The translations under genes and the position numbers were made by a program. Below the pieces are notes generated by a model that saw only the letters and a list, made by a program, of their open reading frames with translations, had not been told where the DNA came from and did not search any database. A stretch of DNA of 8,677 nt from an uncultured Alistipes sp. (GTDB lineage Bacteria; Bacteroidota; Bacteroidia; Bacteroidales; Rikenellaceae). Each line of letters begins with the position of its first letter. Positions within the stretch are counted from its first letter, which is position 1. Location: contig CAKVKI010000109.1 of the NCBI GenBank assembly GCA_934754975.1, forward strand, positions 1-8,677, in the 5' to 3' direction. Of the stretch, positions 1 to 6,877 are shown in pieces.

Positions 1-128
1 AGCGCAAACACGCTTATCACAGTCACATCCTGACCAAAAAGACGACGAAACAGAAGCGTAACCTCTGCTATTCGGGAACCGTTTCTGCGGCTGACGAAGC
101 CAAAATCAAGAACCTGCTCGTTAAGTAA
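1..128 (+). CDS. rpmI: Large-subunit ribosomal protein bL35, 3' part
   Basis: This is the C-terminal 41 codons of bL35, a small basic protein of the 50S subunit; the 5' end lies outside the window. The reading frame begins at base 3 and ends at TAA 126-128. The translation starts RKHAYHSHILTKK and continues with KTTKQKRNL, which is the characteristic conserved bL35 core (K-H-x-x-x-S-H-x-L-x-x-K-x-x-K-x-K-R-x-L). The end, with a KNLL-type helix, matches the normal bL35 C terminus, so the gene looks intact here. rplT follows 92 nt downstream on the same strand, which is the usual rpmI-rplT order (commonly preceded by infC), and the two are very likely co-transcribed. Confidence 0.96.
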   Translation, partial: RKHAYHSHILTKKTTKQKRNLCYSGTVSAADEAKIKNLLVK

Positions 129-155
129 TTCCCGGGCGGACATTTTATTAATCGG

Positions 156-195
156 AGCGAATCAGCCCCAAAGAATGCGGGAGAACCGCGTCGCT
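156..195 (+). other. Possible small hairpin in the rpmI-rplT spacer
   Basis: Inside the 92-nt gap before rplT, AGCGA (156-160) can pair with TCGCT (191-195) and, nested in it, GCGG (177-180) with CCGC (186-189) around a GAGAA loop. The two helices are separated by a 16-nt asymmetric bulge. L20 is known in other phyla to repress its own operon by binding mRNA, so a structured element here could be an autoregulatory site. The helices are short and could be chance. No Shine-Dalgarno sequence is evident; the stretch before the start is A-rich, as is common in Bacteroidota. Confidence 0.25.
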
Positions 196-220
196 GACAG
201 CTCTTCAAAAACTTTACAGT

Positions 221-565
221 ATGCCACGTTCAGTCAACGTTGTTGCGTCACGCGCAAGACGAAAGAAAGTTTTGAAACTTGCCAAGGGTAACTTTGGTTC
301 AAGGGGAAACGTTTGGACCGTTGCGAAAAACACGGTCGAAAAGGGTCTGTGCTATGCTTATGCACACCGCCAGCTCAAAAAGCGGACATTCCGTTCGCTG
401 TGGATCACGCGTATCAACGCCGCCGTCCGCGCACAGGGAATGACCTATTCACAATTTATCGGCAAGCTCAACACCAAGGGTATCGCCCTCAACCGCAAGG
501 TTATGGCCGACCTGGCGATGAACGAGCCGAAAGCATTCGAGGCAATAGTTAAAGCAGTTAAATAA
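221..565 (+). CDS. rplT: Large-subunit ribosomal protein bL20
   Basis: bL20 binds 23S rRNA early in 50S assembly and in some bacteria also represses its own mRNA. The 114-residue product has the normal family length. It opens with MPRSVN and the highly basic [14 protein letters not shown] segment, the extended N-terminal arm that threads into rRNA. The globular half contains [25 protein letters not shown] and NRKVMADLA, all hallmark bL20 blocks. The ATG at 221 gives the canonical N terminus, with no competing upstream start. It lies directly downstream of rpmI and is followed 27 nt later by a strong terminator, so it is the last gene of the ribosomal operon. Nothing looks truncated or unusual. 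Confidence 0.98.
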   Translation: MPRSVNVVASRARRKKVLKLAKGNFGSRGNVWTVAKNTVEKGLCYAYAHRQLKKRTFRSLWITRINAAVRAQGMTYSQFIGKLNTKGIALNRKVMADLAMNEPKAFEAIVKAVK

Positions 566-592
566 CCCTTCTCCGGAAAGGTTTATAGCGCG

Positions 593-619
593 GCGGACAC
601 CTCGGTGTCCGCTTTTTTT
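593..619 (+). terminator. Rho-independent terminator after rplT
   Basis: A perfect 8-bp stem, GCGGACAC (593-600) with GTGTCCGC (605-612), closes a CTCG loop and is followed by seven consecutive T (613-619). It sits 27 nt after the rplT stop codon, where the ribosomal operon should end. Confidence 0.93.
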
Positions 620-687
620 AGCTCCGACATATAACCGGACAGATCGGTTTTCGACAAATTCGGCAGTAAATTCTGGATTTTGTCGTA

Positions 688-705
688 CATTTATACGCTT
701 ATATC
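688..705 (+). promoter_or_regulatory. 18-nt motif upstream of the M6 protease gene
   Basis: CATTTATACGCTTATATC lies 13 nt before the ATG at 719. A copy differing at one position (CATTTATACGTTTATATC) occurs on the - strand at 5525-5542, 24 nt before the lipoprotein gene starting at 5500. Each copy reads as two direct 8-mers, CATTTATA followed by CG[C/T]TTATA. TACATTTA (686-693) matches 7 of 8 positions of the Bacteroidota -7 box TAnnTTTG, but no good -33 TTG lies at the right distance. It could be a promoter-associated element, a regulator site or a leader sequence; which one cannot be decided from the sequence. The rest of the 620-718 gap shows nothing else that I can support. Confidence 0.45.
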
Positions 706-718
706 TAAAACAAACCCT

Positions 719-2845
719 ATGCGACACTTTTCCCTTTTACTTGCCGCTGCGCTCGCGGCGCTCTTCACCGGAATCGGAACGACGCATGCCGTTCCGGCCT
801 ACCCGCATCCCATCCGCGTGACCCAGAGCGACGGCACGCAGCTCACAGTCCGTATCTACGGTGACGAATTTTACCATTACACACTCTCCGAAGAGGGCTA
901 TGCCCTGACGAGCGGAACCGACGGAGATTATTACTTCGCAACCCTCGACGCTCAGGGACAGTTGGTTTCGACCGGAGTAAAGGCAAAACCGATGAACATG
1001 CTCACAACGCCCGAACGGCAAAAAATCGGAACGCTGCAAAAGGGACTGCGTCCCGCAATGACCATGCAGCAGAAGCAGATGCGCACAGCGTCCCGGATGT
1101 CAGCCCCTGCGACACGCGCAGGCGGAATAACTCCTCCGGGAAAACTCAGCGGAACCCGGTTTAATCCTCTCGGCAAACAAAGGGGAATCGTTATTCTGGT
1201 CGAATTCAAAGACCTCAAATTCACAACGCCGTCACCCCAGACGGCCTTTACAAGACTGCTCAACGAAGACGGATACAACGACAACGGTGCAACGGGAAGC
1301 GCATGGAACTACTACCACGACAATTCAAACGGGCGTTTCGACCCCGAATTCATCGTTGTAGGTCCCTATACGCTTCCGCAAACCCGCCAATATTACTATC
1401 CCTCGTCTCAGAGTTTTGGCTGGGTTCAGTCGCAGCTCATTCCCGAAGCCTGCCGCCTGGCCGATGCCGATGTAGATTTCTCGCAGTTCGCCGAGGATGG
1501 CATTATCCGCGATATCTTCGTCTTCTACGCAGGCGGCAACGAAGCTGACGGCAGCGACCGTAAAGGCATCTGGCCCCACCGATCAAGCGTAAACTCAGGC
1601 AACTTCTTCGACGGGGTAGAGCTTAACGGCTATGCCTGTTCCAGCGAATTATCCCGTTATTCCGACGGTATCAAAATGGCGGCTATCGGCACTTTCTGCC
1701 ACGAATTCGGACATGTACTGGGCTGGCAGGATTTTTACGATACAGACTACACGGGATCGGGCGGCGAAGCTCCCGCATTGGATTACTTATCGCTTATGTG
1801 TACGGGGTCCTACAACAACAACAGCCGCACCCCGCCCGCCCTCAGCATCATGGAGCGCTGGATGGTCGGCTGGGCGGAACCCGAAGAGATTACCGACGGG
1901 GGCGATTATACGCTCGAACCCGTCTGGAAAGACAAGGGATACCTTGTGCGCACAGAGACGGACAACGATTATTTCCTGCTGGAATCCCGGGGCGCCGGCA
2001 GTTTCAAGTGGGATAACTACATACCGAAAGATCTGATAAATTACTATACTGCAGAGACCGGCCGGGGCATGCTCGTATACCATATTGATTACACGACAGG
2101 CTATGCTCCGGAATGGTTCTACAATTCACTGAATTGCAACCCCAATCACGAATGTCTGAAACTCGTCCGGTCGATCCCCGGAGATGCTTCCTTCGATGTT
2201 CCTATGAGAACCTATTTTCCCGGAACGAACGGCATCACGCAGCTCTCCGCAACAAGCAATAAAGACTACATTTCGTGGAATAGAGACGAACCCGGCCTTA
2301 GCTTCAGCAACATCAGACTCGACGGCGAGAATGTCCTCCTGACAGCCAAATCCAAATTCGTACTCAAAGCCGAAGTCAGCGCCAGGCAGTACGACGCCCT
2401 GCTGACCTGGGACGGGGACCCTGCGGCCGAGTGGAAAATAATCTGGGAATCGGGACTGACGCACAAGGAAGCCACCGTAAAGGGAAATAATGTCTTCCAT
2501 ATTACAGGACTGGCGCCTGCCACGGAATATACGGTCTCCGTCACAGCAGTATCCGCCAGTCTGGAGAGCAGCAAAACTCTGGTATTCACTACGGAGCCGA
2601 CCTACACCTACAAAAGCGTGCGCATCTCCGTACCGGAGGAAGGATATACCCGCGACACCCCGGTTATGCTGAGCCTGCTCGACTACCCGGGCACGGTCGG
2701 CCAAATCGACTGGTACATCGACGACCGCAAAGCCGAAAGCACCTACACGACCCTGGCTGCAGGCGAACACAGCGTCATGGCCGTCGTCACCGACGCCGCA
2801 GACAACTCGAAGCAGTATATCGTCAAATACATCACCGTAAAATAG
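719..2845 (+). CDS. Secreted M6-family zinc metalloprotease with FN3 domain
   Basis: The 708-residue product is a predicted exported zinc endopeptidase of the M6 (immune inhibitor A-like) group. Residues 1-24 form a signal peptide (MRHF, a Leu/Ala core, likely cut after THA). Residues 25 to about 95 resemble the usual M6 N-terminal region (QSDGTQLTVRIYGDE, EEGYAL). The catalytic core starts near RGIVILVEFKD (about residue 155). It contains the zinc motif HEFGHVLGWQD (His328, Glu329, His332; HExxHxxGxxD) and a probable Met-turn at Met360 in SLMCTGSYNN. The GMLVYHID block is at 450-457. Residues 549-626 look like a fibronectin type III domain (LTW, GLAPATEYTVSVTAV), and 627-708 like a second Ig-like beta domain. 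I chose ATG 719 because the only upstream in-frame option, TTG 680, would put 13 residues before the signal peptide. A lipoprotein and an efflux pump follow in a likely operon. The substrate is unknown. Confidence 0.9.
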   Translation: MRHFSLLLAAALAALFTGIGTTHAVPAYPHPIRVTQSDGTQLTVRIYGDEFYHYTLSEEGYALTSGTDGDYYFATLDAQGQLVSTGVKAKPMNMLTTPERQKIGTLQKGLRPAMTMQQKQMRTASRMSAPATRAGGITPPGKLSGTRFNPLGKQRGIVILVEFKDLKFTTPSPQTAFTRLLNEDGYNDNGATGSAWNYYHDNSNGRFDPEFIVVGPYTLPQTRQYYYPSSQSFGWVQSQLIPEACRLADADVDFSQFAEDGIIRDIFVFYAGGNEADGSDRKGIWPHRSSVNSGNFFDGVELNGYACSSELSRYSDGIKMAAIGTFCHEFGHVLGWQDFYDTDYTGSGGEAPALDYLSLMCTGSYNNNSRTPPALSIMERWMVGWAEPEEITDGGDYTLEPVWKDKGYLVRTETDNDYFLLESRGAGSFKWDNYIPKDLINYYTAETGRGMLVYHIDYTTGYAPEWFYNSLNCNPNHECLKLVRSIPGDASFDVPMRTYFPGTNGITQLSATSNKDYISWNRDEPGLSFSNIRLDGENVLLTAKSKFVLKAEVSARQYDALLTWDGDPAAEWKIIWESGLTHKEATVKGNNVFHITGLAPATEYTVSVTAVSASLESSKTLVFTTEPTYTYKSVRISVPEEGYTRDTPVMLSLLDYPGTVGQIDWYIDDRKAESTYTTLAAGEHSVMAVVTDAADNSKQYIVKYITVK

Positions 2846-2853
2846 CATCCGCC

Positions 2854-3276
2854 ATGAAACAGCTCAAATACCTCATACTGGTTTGCCTTGTCGCCGCAGC
2901 AGGCTGTTCGAAAGACAAAACCGAAGACCCGACGATCAAAGCCCAGCGCACTGCGCTGCAGAACACCGAAGCCGTCGGAATCTACCGCGGCGGCGAAGCG
3001 CTGCAGCTCTTCGACAAAGCCGCCCAGCAGCTGCTCGTCAATCCGTCGAAGCTGACATTCCGTATCCAGGACGACGCAGGCCTGAAATTTGTCAGCCTGC
3101 AGCTGGAGTCGATGCCCTCCGACGGACAGAAGGTCCGCGGCGCCTTCACCGACAACATGGGACTCAATATCGGCGGCATCGAAGATTTCGTGCTGCTCAA
3201 ATCGGACGGGCAGCGCCTTTGGTTCTGGTCCGACAAAACGCGTGTGGGCTTCGTCTTCCCGCGTATAGGCATGTAA
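2854..3276 (+). CDS. Small putative lipoprotein of unknown function
   Basis: The 140-residue protein begins with MKQLKYLILVCLVAAAGC, a type II signal peptide with lipobox AAGC and lipidated Cys18. Residues after the Cys (SKDKTED) are charged, which in Bacteroidota is compatible with outer-membrane or surface delivery. The mature part of about 120 residues looks like alternating beta strands (KLTFRIQDDAGLKFVSLQL, EDFVLLKSDGQRLWFWSD) and suggests a small beta-rich domain. I do not recognise the family. The gene starts 8 nt after the protease stop and ends 15 nt before the transporter start, so it is very likely co-transcribed with both. Any role in protease maturation or efflux would be inference from position only. 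Confidence 0.8.
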   Translation: MKQLKYLILVCLVAAAGCSKDKTEDPTIKAQRTALQNTEAVGIYRGGEALQLFDKAAQQLLVNPSKLTFRIQDDAGLKFVSLQLESMPSDGQKVRGAFTDNMGLNIGGIEDFVLLKSDGQRLWFWSDKTRVGFVFPRIGM

Positions 3277-3291
3277 CCGGAAAAACGCAGC

Positions 3292-4503
3292 GTGGAAAAC
3301 TGGAAAAAGACATTCGCCGTCATTTGGAGCGGACAGCTGGCTTCGATCCTGAGCAGTTCGGTCGTAGCCTTCGCCATCATCTTCTGGGTGAGCCTCGAAA
3401 CAGGCTCGGCCCAGGTGCTGGCGCTGGCCGCCATTGCCGGTATGCTGCCCCAATCGCTGCTGGGTCCTCTGGTCGGCGTCTATGTAGACCGCTGGGACCG
3501 TAAATGGACGATGATCCTGGCCGACAGCTTCATCGCGCTCTGCACTTTTCTGCTCGCCGTACTTTTCTGGCTCGATATCGCCCGAATGTGGCATATTTAC
3601 GTGCTGCTGGCCTGCCGCTCCGTAGGTTCGGCTTTCCACACCCCTGCCATGCAGGCGTCGGTGCCGCTGCTCGCGCCCAAGCAGCAACTGACGCGCATCG
3701 CCGGCATCAACCAGATCATCAGTTCGCTGTCGAATATCATCGGTCCCGCGTTCGGCGCCCTGCTGATCAACCTGACGGGCATCGGCAACATCCTGCTGCT
3801 GGATGTCGCAGGAGCTTTTATCGCCTGCACCACCCTGCTCTTCGTCCGCATCCCCAACCCCGAGCGCAGCACCACGCAGGCACCCAGTCTCTGGCGCGAA
3901 TTCCGCGAAGGGTTCAGCGCCATGCACGCCATTCCGGGCATGGGCTGGTTTTTCACCCTGGCGATCCTCGTCTGGTTTTTCATCATGCCCGTAGGCGTGA
4001 TGTTCCCGCTGATGACGCTGCAGCACTTCGGCGGCGGAGCCTACGAAATGAGCCTTATCGAGATCGTGTGGGGCGGCGGCGCACTTATCGGCGGCGCCGT
4101 CATGGGCGCCCGCACCTACCGCGTCAACCGCATCGTGCTGATAAACCTGATGTACCTGACCATCGGACTGCTGTTCGCCGCTTCGGGCATGCTGCCGCCT
4201 ACGGCATTCGCGCTCTTCGCCGCCCTTTCCCTGATCGAAGGCATCACGAGCAGCGTCTTCAACTCGTCGTTCGTCTCCGTAATCCAGAGCCGCATCGACG
4301 CAGGGGTGCTGGGCCGCGTCATGTCGCTGTATTACAGCTTCGGACTGCTCCCCTCGGCGATCGGACTGCTCGGCACGGGATTCCTCGCCGAGCATGTCGG
4401 CCTGACGACGACCTTCGTCATCGCGGGCACGGTCATCTGCTGCATCGGACTCGCCGCATTCTGCATCCCTTCGGTCATGCGGCTCGACAAGCGGCCGTCC
4501 TGA
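3292..4503 (+). CDS. MFS efflux transporter, MefA-like
   Basis: The product is a 403-residue inner-membrane transporter of the major facilitator superfamily, with hydrophobic segments throughout that fit the usual 12 helices. Residues 6-33 (TFAVIWSGQLASILSSSVVA) form helix 1, and 58-71 (GPLVGVYVDRWDRK) is MFS motif A in the loop between helices 2 and 3. The segments RSVGSAFHTPAMQA, LTRIAGINQ and VLGRVMSLYYS follow the pattern of the MefA/EntS branch, which pumps out macrolides or siderophores by proton antiport. The start is GTG at 3292, because no ATG precedes helix 1 and an in-frame TAA (the stop of the previous gene) lies six codons upstream. It is the last gene of the protease-lipoprotein-transporter cluster and ends at the terminator 4522-4558. 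The family assignment is firm; the substrate is not known. Confidence 0.9.
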   Translation: MENWKKTFAVIWSGQLASILSSSVVAFAIIFWVSLETGSAQVLALAAIAGMLPQSLLGPLVGVYVDRWDRKWTMILADSFIALCTFLLAVLFWLDIARMWHIYVLLACRSVGSAFHTPAMQASVPLLAPKQQLTRIAGINQIISSLSNIIGPAFGALLINLTGIGNILLLDVAGAFIACTTLLFVRIPNPERSTTQAPSLWREFREGFSAMHAIPGMGWFFTLAILVWFFIMPVGVMFPLMTLQHFGGGAYEMSLIEIVWGGGALIGGAVMGARTYRVNRIVLINLMYLTIGLLFAASGMLPPTAFALFAALSLIEGITSSVFNSSFVSVIQSRIDAGVLGRVMSLYYSFGLLPSAIGLLGTGFLAEHVGLTTTFVIAGTVICCIGLAAFCIPSVMRLDKRPS

Positions 4504-4521
4504 TACGTCACATACCGACAT

Positions 4522-4558
4522 AAAAAAAGAGCGATGCCGAAAAGCACCGCTCTTTTTT
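4522..4558. terminator. Bidirectional intrinsic terminator between convergent genes
   Basis: AAAAAAGAGCG (4523-4533) pairs perfectly with CGCTCTTTTTT (4548-4558), an 11-bp stem, and TGC (4535-4537) can pair with GCA (4544-4546) inside it. The A-tract and T-tract flank the GC-rich core symmetrically, so the hairpin can stop the transporter transcript on the + strand and the lipoprotein transcript (ending at 4574) on the - strand. Confidence 0.93.
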
Positions 4559-4573
4559 ATCGGATAAAATTCC

Positions 4574-5500
4574 TTAAATCGTCACGACATGACCGTTGTA
4601 AGTGATCGTCTGACGAAGTCTGGTGCCGTCCACGCTGAATTCCACGATAACGTCCTTCGCCGGATAAAGACTCGGGTTGTAACCGTCGCCCAGCGACGCT
4701 TCGACCTTGCCGCCGTACAGGCGCGAGGAGGAGTAATATTCGCCGTTGGTCATCCGGAAACTCATCGTCGTCGCCGAAACACCGTCATAGGTATTGAACG
4801 TCCGGCCCGAAGCCGTGCCGTTGACCATGAACTTTTTGCCGGCGCAGTCCGTATAGGTGAAATTCACGTTCTCGGGCTTCACCGTAAATTTGCCGTTCCA
4901 GTTGGAGGTCAGGTCCTCGGTCTTGCCGACATAAGACTGCTGAGCGGCCAGACCGATTCCGTATGCGCTCGCCGACCCGACGAAATAGAGCGTCGTCGAA
5001 CCGCCTGTCAGCGTAATGGCCTGCATGTCGCCGCCCGAGTAACCCATCGTCAGTTTATCCTCGAAGGTAACGATCCACGGTTTGCTCTCCGTAGCCCCGC
5101 TCAGAAGCGGTGCGTCGTTGGTATTGACCAGCAACACGCCCTTGCGGACATAGGTGTCGATGTCCGCGTAATCGGAATCGAACGTGATTTTGTAACCGTT
5201 CGCCGTGGACTCGACTTTCGCGTTGCCCATCAGTTGTCTTTTCAGCAGTGTGCTGCTGCTGCCGACCGTCACTTCGTCGATCGTTTTCTGCTGTCTGTCG
5301 GCCTCGGCCACCAGCATCGCCAGACGCATGCCGAAATCGGCCTGCTGCATCGACACGATATTCTGATTCATGGCACCGGTGTAAATGTTAAGTCCCGGTT
5401 GTACGGGTTTCAATTTCTTGTAGGTGTCGTCTTCCTTCATACACCCGCTAAAAACCAGCGACATAGCCACCGCTGCTACGAATAAAACTTTTTTCATCAT
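4574..5500 (-). CDS. Putative surface lipoprotein of unknown family
   Basis: The 308-residue protein starts MMKKVLFVAAVAMSLVFSGC, a type II signal peptide with lipidated Cys20. The residues after the Cys are MKEDD. A Lys followed by acidic residues close to the Cys resembles the lipoprotein export signal described in Bacteroidota, so surface exposure is likely but inferred. Residues 40-80 look helical (AMNQNIVSMQQADFGMRLAMLV). The remainder is rich in Thr, Ser, Gly and Tyr with strand-like segments, including several FxVxxxxVxFTYT-type stretches, suggesting a beta-sheet body. I do not recognise the family. Either of two adjacent ATG codons (5500 or 5497) could be used; no Shine-Dalgarno is visible. 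It converges on the MFS gene and shares its terminator. No convincing terminator separates it from the DUF2147 gene upstream, so read-through is possible, but it has its own candidate control motif at 5525-5542. Confidence 0.85.
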   Translation of the reverse strand: MMKKVLFVAAVAMSLVFSGCMKEDDTYKKLKPVQPGLNIYTGAMNQNIVSMQQADFGMRLAMLVAEADRQQKTIDEVTVGSSSTLLKRQLMGNAKVESTANGYKITFDSDYADIDTYVRKGVLLVNTNDAPLLSGATESKPWIVTFEDKLTMGYSGGDMQAITLTGGSTTLYFVGSASAYGIGLAAQQSYVGKTEDLTSNWNGKFTVKPENVNFTYTDCAGKKFMVNGTASGRTFNTYDGVSATTMSFRMTNGEYYSSSRLYGGKVEASLGDGYNPSLYPAKDVIVEFSVDGTRLRQTITYNGHVVTI

Positions 5501-5524
5501 AAGAGTTTTAATACTAAATTATGC

Positions 5525-5542
5525 GATATAAACGTATAAATG
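5525..5542 (-). promoter_or_regulatory. 18-nt motif upstream of the lipoprotein gene
   Basis: Read on the - strand this is CATTTATACGTTTATATC, identical at 17 of 18 positions to the copy at 688-705 before the M6 protease. It ends 24 nt before the lipoprotein start. Just upstream on the same strand is TATTTTTC, which matches 7 of 8 positions of TAnnTTTG; a TTTG lies 13 nt further upstream, closer than the normal -33 distance. The 80-nt gap 5501-5580 holds no gene and no clear terminator. Confidence 0.45.
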
Positions 5543-5580
5543 CGAAAAATACTGCGTCGGAGCGCAAAAAAAATGCACAT

Positions 5581-6033
5581 TTATTCGATTTTTTGCCAAT
5601 AGACCGAACGGCTGAATCCCAGCAGCGATCCTTTGACGCGCAGAGTCCGGTCGTCCTCGAACGACACTTCGACCTTGTAGCTCTTGCCTTTGGTCGGGTC
5701 GTACACGCGCCCGCCGTTCCAGACGCCCTTCTCCGCGTCGTATTTCACACCGTCCACCACCACGACCCGGTCCGCACGCCCGGCGCGCTTCGCCTTGTCG
5801 GGATTCTTCACGTCGAGTTTGGGAGTCCCGTCGGGGTTGTTCGGATTCCTGAGCCAAATGATCTGCCCGCGGTAGGTGCCGTCGGGCCGGCGCGTGAACT
5901 CCACCTTGGATTCCTTGCCCTCTTCCACGGCCTTGTAAATCCCCACTATCCTGTCCGCATCCTGCGCCGCGGCTCCCGCAGCCGTAAAGAGCGTGGCAGC
6001 CAGCACGATCAGCTTTTTAAAAATCGACCTCAT
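5581..6033 (-). CDS. Exported DUF2147 protein
   Basis: The 150-residue product fits the DUF2147 family (PF09917), small secreted beta-rich proteins of unsettled function that are common in Bacteroidota and Proteobacteria. Residues 1-24 form a Sec signal peptide (MRSIFKKL, hydrophobic core, AAAQ; cleavage probably near Ala23 or Gln24). The mature protein carries the family pattern in order: GIYKAVEEGKESKVEF (31-46), GTYRGQIIWL (52-61), GRVYDPTKGKSYKVEV (108-123) and LRVKGSLLGFSRSVYW (131-146). I chose the ATG at 6033. An in-frame ATG at 6087 would add 18 residues before the signal peptide, and those codons overlap a perfect -7 promoter box (6058-6065). The length is typical and no key segment is missing. 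The UlaG-like hydrolase gene is divergent, 87 nt away. Confidence 0.88.
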   Translation of the reverse strand: MRSIFKKLIVLAATLFTAAGAAAQDADRIVGIYKAVEEGKESKVEFTRRPDGTYRGQIIWLRNPNNPDGTPKLDVKNPDKAKRAGRADRVVVVDGVKYDAEKGVWNGGRVYDPTKGKSYKVEVSFEDDRTLRVKGSLLGFSRSVYWQKIE

Positions 6034-6057
6034 CGTTTTCCAAGTTTGATTGCGGGC

Positions 6058-6087
6058 CAAAGGTACGAATATTTCACTTTTTTTCAC
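6058..6087 (-). promoter_or_regulatory. Bacteroidota-type promoter of the DUF2147 gene
   Basis: On the - strand TACCTTTG (6065 down to 6058) matches the Bacteroidota -7 consensus TAnnTTTG exactly. A GTG (6087-6085), one base off the -33 TTG, lies 19 nt upstream of it. The box is 24 nt before the ATG at 6033, leaving a short leader, and it argues for that start over the ATG at 6087. Confidence 0.7.
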
Positions 6088-6120
6088 TATATTGCCCTTG
6101 TTATGTACAATATTTGAGGA

Positions 6121-6867
6121 ATGAAACCAAAACTCTTGTTGCTTATGTCCATCCTTTCACTGTTCGGCTGCGGAAAGAAAGCAGCGCCCGAATATCCCTC
6201 CGACACGCTGACCACGCGCGACGGCACGCAAATCACGATCACCTTCTTCCGGCACGCCTCGCTTTCGATCGAGGTCGGCGGCAAATACATCTACGTCGAT
6301 CCCGTCAGCGGCTACGCCCGATACGCGGCGCTGCCGAAAGCCGACGTGGTCCTGATTACCCATTCGCATTACGACCATCTGGACGTGGCCGCCGTCGAAG
6401 CGATCCAGACGCCGCAGACCGAGATCCTCTGCGACCGCACTTCGGCCGAAGCCTTCGAAATGAACTGCTACACGATGCGCCCGGGCAGCGTCGCCACGCC
6501 GCGCGACTACCTTAAGGTCGAAGCCGTGGCCGCCTACAACACCACCGACGGACACCTGCAGTTCCACCCCAAAGACCGCGAGGACTGCGGCTATATCCTT
6601 ACCGTCGGCGGCACACGCATCTACATTGCAGGCGACACGGAACCTACGCCCGAACTGAAAGCGCTCAAGCATATCGACATCGCATTCCTTCCGGTCAATC
6701 AGCCCTACACGATGACCGTGGACCAGGCCGTCGAAGCGGTCAAGGCGATCCGCCCGGCAATCTTCTATCCCTACCACTACGGCGAGGTCGAGGAGAAAAC
6801 CGACACCGCCCGACTCGCCCGCGAACTGGAAGGCGTAACCGAAGTCCGCATACGGCCGATGGAATAA
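6121..6867 (+). CDS. UlaG-like metallo-beta-lactamase-fold hydrolase, lipoprotein
   Basis: The 248-residue product is a predicted metal-dependent hydrolase of the UlaG-like branch of the metallo-beta-lactamase superfamily. Metal-binding motifs are present in order: THSHYDHLD (His81, His83, Asp85, His86), AGDTE (Asp172) and YPYHYG (His219). The beta strand that opens the fold (ITFFRHASLSIEVGGKYIYVDP, with positions 45-60 typical of UlaG-like proteins) is also present. Unlike cytosolic UlaG, it begins with MKPKLLLLMSILSLFGC, a type II signal peptide with lipidated Cys17, so it probably acts anchored outside the inner membrane. The substrate is unknown; UlaG itself acts on L-ascorbate 6-phosphate, but that pathway is absent here. 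ATG 6121 is the only start giving a full signal peptide. The gene stands alone, divergent from DUF2147, and ends at the terminator 7017-7051. Confidence 0.87.
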   Translation: MKPKLLLLMSILSLFGCGKKAAPEYPSDTLTTRDGTQITITFFRHASLSIEVGGKYIYVDPVSGYARYAALPKADVVLITHSHYDHLDVAAVEAIQTPQTEILCDRTSAEAFEMNCYTMRPGSVATPRDYLKVEAVAAYNTTDGHLQFHPKDREDCGYILTVGGTRIYIAGDTEPTPELKALKHIDIAFLPVNQPYTMTVDQAVEAVKAIRPAIFYPYHYGEVEEKTDTARLARELEGVTEVRIRPME

Positions 6868-6877
6868 GCCCGGAGTC

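Noticed and set aside
680..718. Upstream TTG start for the M6 protease
   Set aside because: It would put 13 non-hydrophobic residues ahead of a proper signal peptide, and the codons overlap the 18-nt motif.
2743..4521. A 592-codon open frame on the - strand across the lipoprotein and transporter genes
   Set aside because: It has highly charged low-complexity composition (rich in Arg, Asp, Gln and His) with no domain, and it overlaps two clear genes. It is a GC-skew shadow of the + strand codons.
4589..5485. A 298-codon open frame on the + strand opposite the lipoprotein gene
   Set aside because: The composition is Arg/His-rich with no signal or domain, while the opposite strand has a clean lipoprotein signal and a terminator.
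5543..5560. A terminator between the DUF2147 and lipoprotein genes (TGCG/CGCA pairing)
   Set aside because: Only four base pairs with no following T-tract in the correct direction; too weak to call.
6092..6116. A + strand promoter for the hydrolase gene (TTG 6092-6094, AATATTTG 6109-6116)
   Set aside because: The box is 4 nt from the ATG, which would make the start codon precede or coincide with the transcription start, and the TTG spacing of 14 nt is wrong.
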